NCBI RefSeq assembly: GCF_017309955.1
Contig: NZ_CP021247.1
Location: forward strand, 124,001-188,000
Origin: Novosphingobium sp. KA1
GTDB taxonomy: Bacteria; Pseudomonadota; Alphaproteobacteria; Sphingomonadales; Sphingomonadaceae
DNA: 64,000 nt
Direction: 5' to 3'
Within the stretch, counting starts at the first letter, position 1. The number at the start of each line of letters is the position of its first letter. Shown one piece after another: positions 10,553 to 18,992 of the stretch. Made by a program: the position numbers and the translations under genes. The notes beneath the pieces were generated by a model that was not told where the DNA came from, ran no database searches, and saw only the letters and a program-made list of their open reading frames with translations.

Positions 10553-12019
10553 ATGACGACGCTCACCGACAGCTCCGCCCCCCGATCCGCCCCCCGATCC
10601 GCCGCCGCCACGCGCTTCCTTGAAGAAGCCGCCGAATTGCTTGGCCCCCGCGGCTTCACTGTCGACCCGGACCTGCTGGAGCCCTGGCTGACCGACTGGC
10701 GCGGGCGTTATACCGGCAAGGCCCTCGCCCTCGCCTCGCCCGCCACCACGCAGGAAGTCGCCGCCGTGGTGGCGCTCTGCGCGCAGCACGGCATCGCCAT
10801 CGTCCCCCAGGGCGGCAACAGCGGCATGTCGGGCGGCGCCACGCCCGACGACAGCGGCGAGGCCCTGCTGCTCTCGCTGCGCCGCATGACCGCGGTGCGC
10901 CAGTTTGACGTCGAGGCCCGCCAGATCACCTGCGAAGCCGGATTCGTGCTCCAGACCCTGCACGAGACCGCCGAAGCCAGGGGCCTGCGCTTCCCGCTCT
11001 CGCTCGGCGGCAAGGGTTCGGCAACCGTCGGCGGATTGATCGCTACCAATGCCGGCGGCACCCAGGTCCTGCGCCATGGCTCGATGCGGGCGCTGGTGCT
11101 GGGACTGGAGGCCGTACTTCCCGACGGGCAGGTGTTCTCGATGCTCACCCCGCTCAAGAAGGACAATCGCGGCTTCGACCTCAAGCAGGTCTTCATCGGC
11201 TCCGAAGGCACGATGGGCATCGTCACCGCCGCCACCCTCGCCCTCTCGCCCGCGGTGGCGGAGCGCGTGGTGATCTGGGCGGGCGTGCCCACGCTGGGCA
11301 TGGCGCGCAAGCTGCTGCTGCACTGCGAGGCTGCCGCAGGCGACGCGCTCGAAGGCTTCGAAGTGCTGCCGCAGGCCTGCCTCGAAGCGGTGCTGGACTA
11401 TCTGCCCGACGCCCGCGCCCCGCTCGAAGGCAGGCATGGCTGGCACGTCCTGATCGAAGTGGTGGCCGATCGCACCGGCGCCGATACCCTGCGGGAACGC
11501 TGCGAGACGATGATGGCCGACGCTTTCGAGGCCGAACTGCTGGAAGACGCCGCGATGTCCGCCAACGAAGCCCAGGCCGAAGCCATGTGGTTGATCCGCG
11601 AATCGATCTCCCCCGCCGAACGCGCGCGCGGCCCCGCCGTCCAGCACGACATTTCGGTGCCGGTCGAGAAGATGCCCGACTTCGTGGAGACCACCGCGCC
11701 GATGATCGAGGCCAAATGGCCTGGAACCGAGGCGATCGCCTTCGGTCATCTCGGAGACGGCAACGTCCACTACCACGTGATCGCCCCCAGCGTGACCGAC
11801 GGGGCCGCCTGGCAGGCCGGAACTGGCAAGGAAATCAGCCGTTATGTCCATGATCTTGTTACGGAATGGGGCGGATCAATCTCGGCCGAGCACGGCATCG
11901 GCCAGCTCAAGAAGGACGAACTGGCACGCCTGGGCGATCCGGTCGCGCTTTCGGTGCTGCGCGCGGTGAAGCAGGCCCTCGACCCCCGGGGCCTGATGAA
12001 TCCCGGCAAGCTGATCTGA
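10553..12019 (+). CDS. FAD-linked D-2-hydroxyacid dehydrogenase (GlcD / D-2-hydroxyglutarate dehydrogenase type)
   Basis: 488-residue flavoenzyme oxidising a D-2-hydroxyacid (lactate, glycolate or 2-hydroxyglutarate class). The FAD_binding_4 domain shows VPQGGNSGMSGGATPD and LGGKGSATVGGLIATNAGG. The C-terminal FAD-oxidase domain carries FGHLGDGNVHYHV and ends with the family signature SAEHGIGQLKKDEL and DPRGLMNPGKLI. ATG at 10553 gives the usual N-terminus; the frame is open a little further upstream. The exact substrate cannot be assigned; the sequence most resembles D-2-hydroxyglutarate dehydrogenases. Confidence 0.88.
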   Translation: MTTLTDSSAPRSAPRSAAATRFLEEAAELLGPRGFTVDPDLLEPWLTDWRGRYTGKALALASPATTQEVAAVVALCAQHGIAIVPQGGNSGMSGGATPDDSGEALLLSLRRMTAVRQFDVEARQITCEAGFVLQTLHETAEARGLRFPLSLGGKGSATVGGLIATNAGGTQVLRHGSMRALVLGLEAVLPDGQVFSMLTPLKKDNRGFDLKQVFIGSEGTMGIVTAATLALSPAVAERVVIWAGVPTLGMARKLLLHCEAAAGDALEGFEVLPQACLEAVLDYLPDARAPLEGRHGWHVLIEVVADRTGADTLRERCETMMADAFEAELLEDAAMSANEAQAEAMWLIRESISPAERARGPAVQHDISVPVEKMPDFVETTAPMIEAKWPGTEAIAFGHLGDGNVHYHVIAPSVTDGAAWQAGTGKEISRYVHDLVTEWGGSISAEHGIGQLKKDELARLGDPVALSVLRAVKQALDPRGLMNPGKLI

Positions 12020-12148
12020 CCGCAGCGGGGCACCTGCCCCGACTCGCCGGATATCCCCGTTTTGCCCCGGAAGCGCGCTTGCGCCCGTGCTTTCGGGCTT
12101 CTAAAGCCACGCTCTTGGAAATTTCCCAGACTTGCGGAGAGTATCGCA

Positions 12149-12919
12149 ATGGCCACCGCGCCGCAGAATCCTGCCCTGCCCCTGTTCTACAAGGACCTCG
12201 TGCCGCTCAATTCGCAGCAGCACGCCAGCTGGAAGACCCGTTCGACCAACAAGGCGACCTGGCTGGTCGGCGTCAACTCGGTGCCGCTCACCGTCGAGGA
12301 ATTTCCGCAGGCCCAGCGCAACTACCCGATCATCTTCACCTCGGGCGAGAATCCGGTTCCGCTGATCCTCATGGGCATGAACGACGGCGTGAACGTCTTT
12401 GTCGACGATGAAGGTTCGGTCGATCAGCCGGTCTACATCCCGGCCTATGCGCGCCGCTACCCCTTCATGCTCGCCCGCCTGCGCCCGGACAGCGAAGAGC
12501 TGTCGCTCTGCGTCGATCCCTCGAGCGATCTCGTCGGCGAACTGGAAGAAGGCGAAGCCCTGTTCGCGGATGGCCAGCCCACCGAAGCGACCACCAACAT
12601 GCTCAAGTTCTGCGAGAACTTCGAGATCGCTGGCACCAAGACCGCCAACTTCATGGCCGAGCTCCAGAAGCACAACCTGCTGATGGAAGGCGAGCTGAAC
12701 ATCGACATCGGCACCGGCCAGCCCTTCACGTATCGCGGCTTCCAGATGGTCGACGAATCGAAGCTGCGCGAAGTGCGCGGCGACGTGCTGCGCCAGTGGA
12801 ACCAGAACGGCATGCTGCCGCTGATCTACGCACACCTGTTCTCGCTGGATCTCGTGCGTGACATCTTCGGCCGCCAGGTTGCCCAGGGCAAGGGCCCGCA
12901 GATTCCCGTAAACGCCTGA
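12149..12919 (+). CDS. SapC family protein
   Basis: 256-residue protein with the SapC pattern: FYKDLVPLNSQQHASW near the start, YARRYPFMLA in the middle and EGFQ-type ending (YRGFQMVDE). The family is named after a Campylobacter S-layer-associated gene, but its role in sphingomonads is unknown; homologues often neighbour genes for outer-membrane receptors or tryptophan halogenases, which is not the case here. ATG at 12149 is preceded by GCGGAGAG. A long structured hairpin follows 34 bases after the stop. Confidence 0.85.
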   Translation: MATAPQNPALPLFYKDLVPLNSQQHASWKTRSTNKATWLVGVNSVPLTVEEFPQAQRNYPIIFTSGENPVPLILMGMNDGVNVFVDDEGSVDQPVYIPAYARRYPFMLARLRPDSEELSLCVDPSSDLVGELEEGEALFADGQPTEATTNMLKFCENFEIAGTKTANFMAELQKHNLLMEGELNIDIGTGQPFTYRGFQMVDESKLREVRGDVLRQWNQNGMLPLIYAHLFSLDLVRDIFGRQVAQGKGPQIPVNA

Positions 12920-12953
12920 TTCAGCGGCCTGTTTCAGGTCGCAGACACATGAA

Positions 12954-12994
12954 GGGGTGAGAGTTTTTTGACATTTTTGTCACACTCTCACCCC
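12954..12994 (+). other. Nested hairpin downstream of the SapC-family gene
   Basis: Outer perfect 11-bp arms GGGGTGAGAGT / ACTCTCACCCC enclose an inner perfect dyad TGACA-TTTT-TGTCA. No T-tract follows on either strand, so it is not a textbook intrinsic terminator. It may be a 3'-end stabiliser, a Rho-assisted terminator or a protein-binding dyad. Confidence 0.7.
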
Positions 12995-13056
12995 ATTCTG
13001 CATCAACTCTTCTCCACAGGCTTGCAAAGCTGTTACACTTTGCTTCATTCTAAGGG

Positions 13057-13084
13057 TTGAATGTCGCCAAGGTCTTGCTATGTT
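13057..13084 (+). promoter_or_regulatory. Candidate sigma-70-type promoter of the predicted sRNA
   Basis: TTGAAT at 13057-13062 and TATGTT at 13079-13084 are separated by 16 bases, a weak but properly spaced -35/-10 pair. It would start transcription near 13090, just before the first GGTGCACC segment. Confidence 0.4.
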
Positions 13085-13089
13085 GGGTG

Positions 13090-13191
13090 CACCTGATCGG
13101 CGCTACCCTCATGGCCCGGTCGGGCTGGTGCACATCGTGCACCTCCTCCCTGAACCTTGGCCACCTCGCGCACCGCGCGAGGTGGTTTTTT
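13090..13191 (+). ncRNA. Candidate small regulatory RNA with anti-Shine-Dalgarno CCTCCTCCC segment
   Basis: About 100 nt in an intergenic region without a credible ORF. The 5' half holds a self-complementary GGTGCACC and a perfect hairpin GGTGCAC-atc-GTGCACC (about 13127-13143). The segment CCTCCTCCC (13142-13150), complementary to a Shine-Dalgarno sequence, should be single stranded. It is followed by a perfect terminator stem and six T. Stem-loop, exposed CCUCCUCCC and terminator together are the layout of Hfq-associated anti-SD sRNAs known in alphaproteobacteria. Boundaries are inferred from promoter-like and terminator signals. Confidence 0.6.
13161..13191 (+). terminator. Intrinsic terminator of the candidate sRNA
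   Basis: Perfect 11-bp stem CCACCTCGCGC / GCGCGAGGTGG with a 3-base loop (ACC), followed directly by TTTTTT. No protein-coding gene ends nearby on this strand (the SapC-family gene stops at 12919), so the transcript it ends is probably a separate RNA. Confidence 0.9.
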
Positions 13192-13334
13192 ATTGGCCGA
13201 AATCGCAGCCCTCCCAGCACCAAGGCTTCCGGCACGCGCTACACTCCGGCCCAGCGCCATTGCCACGGCAATAGGCTCAGCCACGGCCAGGCAACTCGTA
13301 CCCTAGTTTACGTAAGCACCTTCAGGCGCCCCAC

Positions 13335-14273
13335 TCACTCAGCCGCCTGGGCCCAGCCCTTTCCGGCCAGTTCGCTGACGGCAGCCGCCAGCCGGCGCAC
13401 CAGTCCTGCCAGCAGGTCCACCGTCTGCCCCATGCCTTCTCCCGGCTCCGACAGCCGCGAATCGAGATAGCATCGCCGATCGACTTCCAGCTGCAGGGCA
13501 TGGATCCCCGCCGCCGGCGCCGCATGACGCTCCAGCACATAACCGCCCGCATAAGGGCGATTGTGCGCGGCAAGCTGGCGATTCGCCGCGAACCAGGAAA
13601 AGGCACAGGCCACCAGGCTGCCATGGCAGGTGGTTCCGAACCGGTCTCCCACCACAAAATGCGGCGCCTCCATGCCCGGACGCGCCTGCAGGGGCGGCAT
13701 CGAATGGAGATCGACCAGCAGGGCCACGCCCCACCGATCCCGCAGCGAGGCCAGAGCCGCAGCCAGCGCCTCGTGATAGGGCCGGTGAATACCCTCGATC
13801 CGAGCGGCCAGATCGGCGCTTTCGTGCCGCCGCCGCCACAACTCCCCCACACCGGGCAGGCGCCGCGGAATGAGACCCAGCCCGCTGCGCGCACGCCGGC
13901 TCGGCAGACCGATCGATTCGGGACGCGAGGAGCGCGCGAACATGTCCCAGTCGACATCGTCCGGCGCCCGGTTGAGATCGATCATCGCGCGCGGCGCCTG
14001 CGCCATCAGCAGACCCGCCCCGGTTTCCCGCGCGACAGCCTGCGCCAGCCGGTCGACGTAACGGTCCTCGAGCCGCAGGGCGACCGAATCGGGATGCCGC
14101 AAATCGTCCAGCAGCGCGCGCGGATAGGCCCGCCCGCCATGCGGAGCGGCGATCAGAACCGGGATCACCGAAGGGTCGGGCGTCTCGAAACTATAGGCCG
14201 GGATCCCCGGAGCCCCCGGAATCGATCCTCCCGAATGCCTCTGCGAATCGCTCTCGCCCTTGCCTGCAATCAT
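13335..14273 (-). CDS. N-formylglutamate amidohydrolase family protein
   Basis: 312-residue zinc hydrolase of the FGase family, which releases formate from N-formyl-L-glutamate at the end of one histidine-degradation route or acts on related N-acyl amino acids. Visible motifs are PVLIAAPHGGRAYP near residue 40, IDLNRAPDD, LLVDLHSMPP and HNRPYAGGYVLERH. Length is normal. No hut genes are nearby, so the substrate is uncertain. It lies divergently beside cpdR, a pairing I recall from other alphaproteobacterial genomes. Confidence 0.87.
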   Translation of the reverse strand: MIAGKGESDSQRHSGGSIPGAPGIPAYSFETPDPSVIPVLIAAPHGGRAYPRALLDDLRHPDSVALRLEDRYVDRLAQAVARETGAGLLMAQAPRAMIDLNRAPDDVDWDMFARSSRPESIGLPSRRARSGLGLIPRRLPGVGELWRRRHESADLAARIEGIHRPYHEALAAALASLRDRWGVALLVDLHSMPPLQARPGMEAPHFVVGDRFGTTCHGSLVACAFSWFAANRQLAAHNRPYAGGYVLERHAAPAAGIHALQLEVDRRCYLDSRLSEPGEGMGQTVDLLAGLVRRLAAAVSELAGKGWAQAAE

Positions 14274-14431
14274 GGATCGACGCTGGCCCGTTAGCCCCCG
14301 CGTGTCAAAGCGTCCCGTAACCGGTCACCGCGTATTCAAGGCGAGAATTTTAACCCGTTAGGCGCTATGCCGGAGGCCTTAACCAGTGTGATAAGCTGGG
14401 AACCGCCAATTTCGGGCCAACGACTCAGGAC

Positions 14432-14815
14432 ATGACACCGATGATCCGCATCCTGCTTGCCGAAGACGATCAGGCAATGCGTACATATCTGGCGCGGGCA
14501 CTGCAGAATGCCGGCTACCACGTTACCGACGTCGATCGCGGCACCACCGCCCTGCCCTTGCTGGAACGCGAACATTTCGACCTGCTGCTTTCGGACATCG
14601 TCATGCCGGAAATGGACGGCATCGAACTGGCGCAGCGCTGCGCAGAAGTCTCGCCCAGCACCAAGGTCATGTTCATCACCGGTTTTGCCGCCGTGACCCT
14701 GCGCGCCAGCCGTGAAGCCCCGCACGCCAAGGTGCTTTCGAAGCCCTTCCATCTGCGCGACATCGTGATGGAAGTGCAGCGCATCTTCGGCCTGTCCGAA
14801 CACGCGCAGCTTTAA
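14432..14815 (+). CDS. cpdR: Cell-cycle response regulator CpdR
   Basis: 127-residue stand-alone receiver domain with no output domain. The acidic pair is EDD (residues 11-13), the phospho-acceptor is Asp55 in LLLSDIVMPEMDG, the switch Thr lies in MFITGFAA and the conserved Lys is in VLSKPFHLRD. In Caulobacter, unphosphorylated CpdR primes the ClpXP protease for degradation of cell-cycle proteins, and the CckA-ChpT phosphorelay turns it off. The near-exact CpdR sequence pattern and length support the assignment. Start at 14432, or at the ATG nine bases downstream. Confidence 0.88.
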   Translation: MTPMIRILLAEDDQAMRTYLARALQNAGYHVTDVDRGTTALPLLEREHFDLLLSDIVMPEMDGIELAQRCAEVSPSTKVMFITGFAAVTLRASREAPHAKVLSKPFHLRDIVMEVQRIFGLSEHAQL

Positions 14816-14964
14816 CGCCTCTTCATCCACAGGTCTTCCACAGCCTGAAAAATCCCGCGGCGAACTTTTTTGAAAAAGCGCCTTGCCAACCGGAAGGGTC
14901 ACCGTTAGAGGCCCACTCCACCGAGCGGCGCTGCAAACGCCGCCACGGACCAACCGAATGGTGT

Positions 14965-15039
14965 GGGCGTATAGCTCAGTGGTAGAGCACTATGTTGACA
15001 TCGTAGGGGTCGCAAGTTCAATCCTTGCTACGCCCACCA
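14965..15039 (+). tRNA. tRNA-Val (anticodon GAC)
   Basis: Full cloverleaf: acceptor GGGCGTA/TACGCCC, D stem GCTC/GAGC, anticodon stem CTATG/CGTAG with loop TTGACAT (anticodon GAC at 14997-14999), T stem GCAAG/CTTGC with TTCAATC, discriminator A and an encoded CCA end. Confidence 0.95.
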
Positions 15040-15045
15040 TTCGAG

Positions 15046-15082
15046 AAACCCCGGAAATCTTCGGATTTCGCGGGGTTTTTCT
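15046..15082 (+). terminator. Intrinsic terminator after tRNA-Val
   Basis: Stem AAACCCCG with an inner GAAATC-ttcg-GATTTC hairpin pairing to CGGGGTTT, followed by a T-tract. It starts 7 bases after the tRNA CCA. Confidence 0.88.
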
Positions 15083-15245
15083 TTGCCTGTAGCATCTTCG
15101 GAACAATCGCCCCGACCACAGGGCGAATCAGGCCTCCCCAGCCCCCATCTTCGCTCTATTGTGCATGCCGCGCCGGGCCCGCCCGGTCACAGGCCGAATC
15201 ACCGTGGGGAATGAACCAGCCTTGTTCGACGAGATACGCACAAAG

Positions 15246-16499
15246 ATGGCCCAGCGCAGCCGGCCGGAGCGCGCCAGCCTCACCGCCGAGATGCACAGCC
15301 GCAAGCTGCCGCCCTTCACCGCGCCGGCCCGGCTCATGCAGATCGTCCTGCTCGCCAGCGATGCCGAACTCGAGGCGGCCGCCGCCCATTTCGGTGCCGG
15401 AGCGGCCCGTCACGCGGTTGTCGATCTCGGCGGCGCGACGCTCGTGTGGGAACGCCACAGCGAGTTCGCGACCTACAACTTCATCGTCCCCGGCCAGTTC
15501 GACGCGCCTTTCGACGAGGAAGCCTTTGCTCCCTTCGTCGCGCCCTGGCTGGACCGCATGCCGGGCGCCATCATCCGCTCCAGCTTCCTCGCCATCGGCC
15601 GCGCCGGCATGCCCGGCACCCACCCCGAACATCTCGAGGCCTGGTTCGACGCCAACGACCTGGTCGTCTGCGACGTGCAGGAAGGCCGCGCCCGTATCTG
15701 GTCCGACTTCCGCCTTCACGGCGGTTTCGGCCGCATGTTCATCGCCATGCGCGACGACGACACCCGCCGCATCCCGGCGCTCGTGCAATCGCTGCTGGAA
15801 CTGGGCAACTACCGCAAGCTCGCCCTGCTCGGCCTGCCCGAAGCCCAGAAGCACGGTCCGGAGCTGCGCCGCATCGAGGAAGACCTGGCCCAGCTCAGCG
15901 GTGACATCGACCGCGAGGCCCGCCCGCGCGAGCAACTGCTCCACGCCATCGGCGAACTCGGCTCGCGCATTGCCCAGATCGCGGCGACCACCCGCTACCG
16001 GATGAGCGCCACCGCCGCCTACGCCGCGATCTGCGACGACCGCGTGCGCACGCTGGCGGTCAGCGCGGTCAACGGCGGCCCCACGCTCGTCGGCTTCACC
16101 CAGCGCCGCCTCCATCCCGCCGTCCAGACCTGTGCCAGCTTTGTCCAGCGCCTCGACGATCTTGCCGGGCGCGTCACCTGGACCGCCGAATTGCTGCGCA
16201 CGCGGATCGATACCGAGATCGCCGCCCAGAACCGCGACCTGCTCGCCTCGCTCGACCGGCGCAACGCCATGCAACTCAGGCTCCAGCAAACGGTCGAGGG
16301 GCTCTCCGTGGCGGCGATTTCCTATTATGCGGTGAGCCTCGTAGGTTATCTCGCCAAGGCCTCGCACGCGGCATGGCACTGGCCGAACTACGAACTGGCA
16401 ACCGGCATCAGCGTGCCTTTCGTCGTCGCCTTCGTCGCCTGGACCACCCACCGCGTTCGCAAGGCCCACGCCGCGCACGACGATCACGGGAAGGCATGA
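15246..16499 (+). CDS. DUF3422 family membrane protein
   Basis: 417-residue protein matching the DUF3422 pattern: LTAEMHSRKLPPFTAPARL at the N-terminus, a long soluble region with FGRMFIAMRDDDTRRIPALV, coiled-coil-like helices, and two C-terminal transmembrane segments (about 350-400) around TVEGLSVAAISYYAVSLVGY. Function unknown; the architecture recalls CorA-like two-TM proteins. ATG at 15246 was chosen because codons upstream (back to a TTG at 15159) look non-coding. Confidence 0.8.
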   Translation: MAQRSRPERASLTAEMHSRKLPPFTAPARLMQIVLLASDAELEAAAAHFGAGAARHAVVDLGGATLVWERHSEFATYNFIVPGQFDAPFDEEAFAPFVAPWLDRMPGAIIRSSFLAIGRAGMPGTHPEHLEAWFDANDLVVCDVQEGRARIWSDFRLHGGFGRMFIAMRDDDTRRIPALVQSLLELGNYRKLALLGLPEAQKHGPELRRIEEDLAQLSGDIDREARPREQLLHAIGELGSRIAQIAATTRYRMSATAAYAAICDDRVRTLAVSAVNGGPTLVGFTQRRLHPAVQTCASFVQRLDDLAGRVTWTAELLRTRIDTEIAAQNRDLLASLDRRNAMQLRLQQTVEGLSVAAISYYAVSLVGYLAKASHAAWHWPNYELATGISVPFVVAFVAWTTHRVRKAHAAHDDHGKA

Positions 16500-16631
16500 G
16501 ACGACCGACCATGCCGTACCGCGCAAGCCGACTGCCGCGCATTGCGCGTCGCCGGGCCGATACCTGCCTTGCTAAGCGCTTCGCTGCTGCCTAAGAGACC
16601 CCCAAATCTCATCCCCAGGGGAGTTTCACGA

Positions 16632-17855
16632 ATGGCGAAAATCAAGGTCAAGAATCCCATCGTCGAGATGGACGGCGATGAAATGACGCGGATCATCTGG
16701 GAATGGATCCGCGAACGGCTGATCCTCCCCTACCTCGACATCGATCTCAAGTACTACGACCTCTCGGTGCAGAAGCGCGACGAGACGAACGACCAGATCA
16801 CCGTCGACGCCGCCAACGCCACCAAGGAATGCGGTGTTGCCGTCAAGTGCGCCACCATCACGCCTGACGAAGCGCGCGTCACCGAATTCGACCTCAAGAA
16901 GATGTGGAAGTCGCCCAACGGCACCATCCGCAACATCCTGGGCGGCGTCGTGTTCCGCGAACCGATCGTGATCTCGAACGTGCCCCGCCTGGTTCCGGGC
17001 TGGACCGACCCGATCGTCGTCGGCCGTCACGCTTTCGGCGACCAGTACAAGGCCACCGACACCCTGATCCCGGGCGCCGGCAAGCTGCGCCTGGTGTGGG
17101 ACGGCGAGAACGGCGACAAGATCGACCTCGACGTGTTCGACTTCCCGGCTCCGGGCGTCGCCATGGCGATGTACAACCTCGACGAATCGATCCGCGACTT
17201 CGCACGCGCCTCGTTCAACTACGGCCTCAACCTCGGCTGGCCGGTGTACCTCTCGACCAAGAACACCATCCTCAAGGCCTATGACGGCCGCTTCAAGGAC
17301 CTGTTCCAGGAAGTGTTCGACACCGAAGGCTTCAAGGAAAAGTTCGCCGAAGCCAAGATCGTCTACGAACACCGCCTGATCGACGACATGGTCGCCTCGG
17401 CGCTCAAGTGGTCGGGCAAGTTCGTCTGGGCCTGCAAGAACTACGACGGCGACGTGCAGTCGGACACCGTTGCCCAGGGCTTCGGCTCGCTCGGCCTGAT
17501 GACCTCGGTCCTGCTCTCGCCCGACGGCAAGACCGTTGAAGCGGAAGCCGCCCACGGCACCGTGACCCGTCACTACCGCCAGCACCAGCAGGGCAAGGCG
17601 ACCTCGACCAACCCGATCGCCTCGATCTTCGCCTGGACCCGCGGCATCGCCTATCGCGGCAAGTTCGACGAGACCCCGGAAGTGGTGAAGTTCGCCGAGA
17701 CGCTGGAACAGGTCTGCATCGAAACCGTCGAAAGCGGCAAGATGACCAAGGACCTCGCGCTGCTGATCGGCCCGGACCAGAACTGGATGACCACCGAGCA
17801 GTTCTTCGAGGAAATCGTGAAGAACCTCGAAGCCAAGATGGCAAGCTGGGGCTGA
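16632..17855 (+). CDS. icd: NADP-dependent isocitrate dehydrogenase (dimeric, eukaryote-like)
   Basis: Oxidises isocitrate to 2-oxoglutarate and CO2 with NADP+ in the TCA cycle. 407 residues, the length of the homodimeric eukaryote-type enzyme, starting [20 protein letters not shown]. Typical segments are [30 protein letters not shown]...[15 protein letters not shown] and [18 protein letters not shown] at 16632 follows CAGGGGAG. The gene stands alone and is closed by a strong terminator. It supplies substrate for the korAB-encoded enzyme in the same window. Confidence 0.96.
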   Translation: MAKIKVKNPIVEMDGDEMTRIIWEWIRERLILPYLDIDLKYYDLSVQKRDETNDQITVDAANATKECGVAVKCATITPDEARVTEFDLKKMWKSPNGTIRNILGGVVFREPIVISNVPRLVPGWTDPIVVGRHAFGDQYKATDTLIPGAGKLRLVWDGENGDKIDLDVFDFPAPGVAMAMYNLDESIRDFARASFNYGLNLGWPVYLSTKNTILKAYDGRFKDLFQEVFDTEGFKEKFAEAKIVYEHRLIDDMVASALKWSGKFVWACKNYDGDVQSDTVAQGFGSLGLMTSVLLSPDGKTVEAEAAHGTVTRHYRQHQQGKATSTNPIASIFAWTRGIAYRGKFDETPEVVKFAETLEQVCIETVESGKMTKDLALLIGPDQNWMTTEQFFEEIVKNLEAKMASWG

Positions 17856-17886
17856 GTCTCCGCCTCCGGACCTCGGTTCAAGCAAG

Positions 17887-17916
17887 ACCCTCCGCCGCAA
17901 GGCGGGGGGTTTTTCT
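17887..17916 (+). terminator. Intrinsic terminator after icd
   Basis: 10-bp stem ACCCTCCGCC / GGCGGGGGGT (one G-T pair) with loop GCAA, running into TTTTTCTTT. Confidence 0.9.
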
Positions 17917-18024
17917 TTGGCCAGGTCGGCCCACGAAAAGGGCCGCCGAACCGAAGTCCGGCGAGCCCTGCAAATCTCTAAGTCTGGCTGAACCGCGCCC
18001 CCAGCGCCTTTCCGCCTCTTCGCC

Positions 18025-18870
18025 TTATTCGAAGGGTTCTTCACCTTCGAGCTTGGTGCGGTGCATCATGCGGCCGCACGTCGGGTCATAGGCCTCGGCG
18101 CGGTGCATCGTGCCGGTGTTGTCCCACATGACGAGGTCGCCGACTTCCCATTCGTGGCTGTAGGTGAACTCTTCACCCGTCGCCCATTCGCGCAGGCCAT
18201 GGATGATCATCGCGCTTTCGAGCGCCGACTTGCCGATCACCTGTGCCGCCGTGCAGCCGATGACGAGGCTCTTGCGGCCGGACTGGTGCTTCCACACCAG
18301 CGGCAGTTCCTGTTCGCCGATCTGGGCATAGCCCTGCAGCTTGGCGAGGCTGGGTTCGGCTTCATAGTAGAACAGGCTGGCCCAGGGGCCATGCACGACG
18401 CGGTACTGCTCGTATTCGGCCTTCTTGTCTTCCGGCAGATCGTCGAACGCCGCGTAAGTGTTGGCAAAACCGGTGTTGCCGGTGCCCTTGGGGCTCGGCA
18501 CCCGGCAGGAGAGCAGCGAGGCCAGGATCGGCACGTCGTTGCGGGTGCCGTCGATGTGCCAGTAGAGCGAGCCCTTGAGGTACTCGGCCGCCATCGGGTT
18601 TTCCCTGGCGTCGAGGGTGATCTTCGAGATCACTTCCTCGCCGCCCTTGCGCTCCGGCGCGAAGGTGCCGAGCGTCTTGGTGAAGGCCACCTGCTCCTCG
18701 TCGGTGAAGTTCACCTGCGGGAACACCAGCACCCCGCGCGCTTCCAGCAGTTCGCGGATCTCGGCCGCGAATTCGCCCGAAAGCAGTTCTTCCCGGCTGT
18801 TGAGAACGCGGCTGCCGATCTTCGGCTTGATCGCCTCGGCCTTGAACTCCGTCTTTGTCGCGAGCGACAT
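18025..18870 (-). CDS. TauD/TfdA-family Fe(II)/2-oxoglutarate dioxygenase
   Basis: 281-residue non-heme iron oxygenase coupling 2-oxoglutarate decarboxylation to oxidation of an unknown organic substrate. The iron ligands appear as HID in LYWHIDGTRNDVP and a distal His in NTGTMHRAEAYD; the 2-oxoglutarate-binding Arg is in RMMHRTKLEGE. ATG at 18870 has GGAGAG eight bases upstream. A TetR-family gene lies immediately upstream on the same strand, and two palindromes lie between the two genes, so local repression is likely. Substrate cannot be inferred. Confidence 0.88.
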   Translation of the reverse strand: MSLATKTEFKAEAIKPKIGSRVLNSREELLSGEFAAEIRELLEARGVLVFPQVNFTDEEQVAFTKTLGTFAPERKGGEEVISKITLDARENPMAAEYLKGSLYWHIDGTRNDVPILASLLSCRVPSPKGTGNTGFANTYAAFDDLPEDKKAEYEQYRVVHGPWASLFYYEAEPSLAKLQGYAQIGEQELPLVWKHQSGRKSLVIGCTAAQVIGKSALESAMIIHGLREWATGEEFTYSHEWEVGDLVMWDNTGTMHRAEAYDPTCGRMMHRTKLEGEEPFE

Positions 18871-18935
18871 CGTGCACACTCTCCATTGTCCGCTTCATCG
18901 CCGAAGCAATGCTTGAAGAGGGTGGTACCACGGAC

Positions 18936-18976
18936 TGAACGCCTGTTCAAATTCCTCGCGGATTGCGCCTGCAATC
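18936..18976. promoter_or_regulatory. Two palindromes, candidate TetR operators
   Basis: TGAAC-gcct-GTTCA (18936-18949) and GATTGC-gcct-GCAATC (18961-18976) are perfect dyads with the same four-base spacer. They lie in the promoter region of the dioxygenase gene, directly downstream of the TetR gene. Size and position suit a TetR dimer, but binding is inferred. Confidence 0.5.
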
Positions 18977-18992
18977 AATCGCCGGTGCGTGA

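Noticed and set aside
13057..13470. A 137-codon frame across the predicted sRNA
   Set aside because: It runs through a perfect terminator hairpin and T-tract, and the translated sequence has no domain or codon bias consistent with a gene.
14370..14400. Possible CtrA boxes (TTAA-N7-TTAA) upstream of cpdR
   Set aside because: TTAACC and TTAACCAGTGTGATAA are present but the second half sites do not match the consensus.
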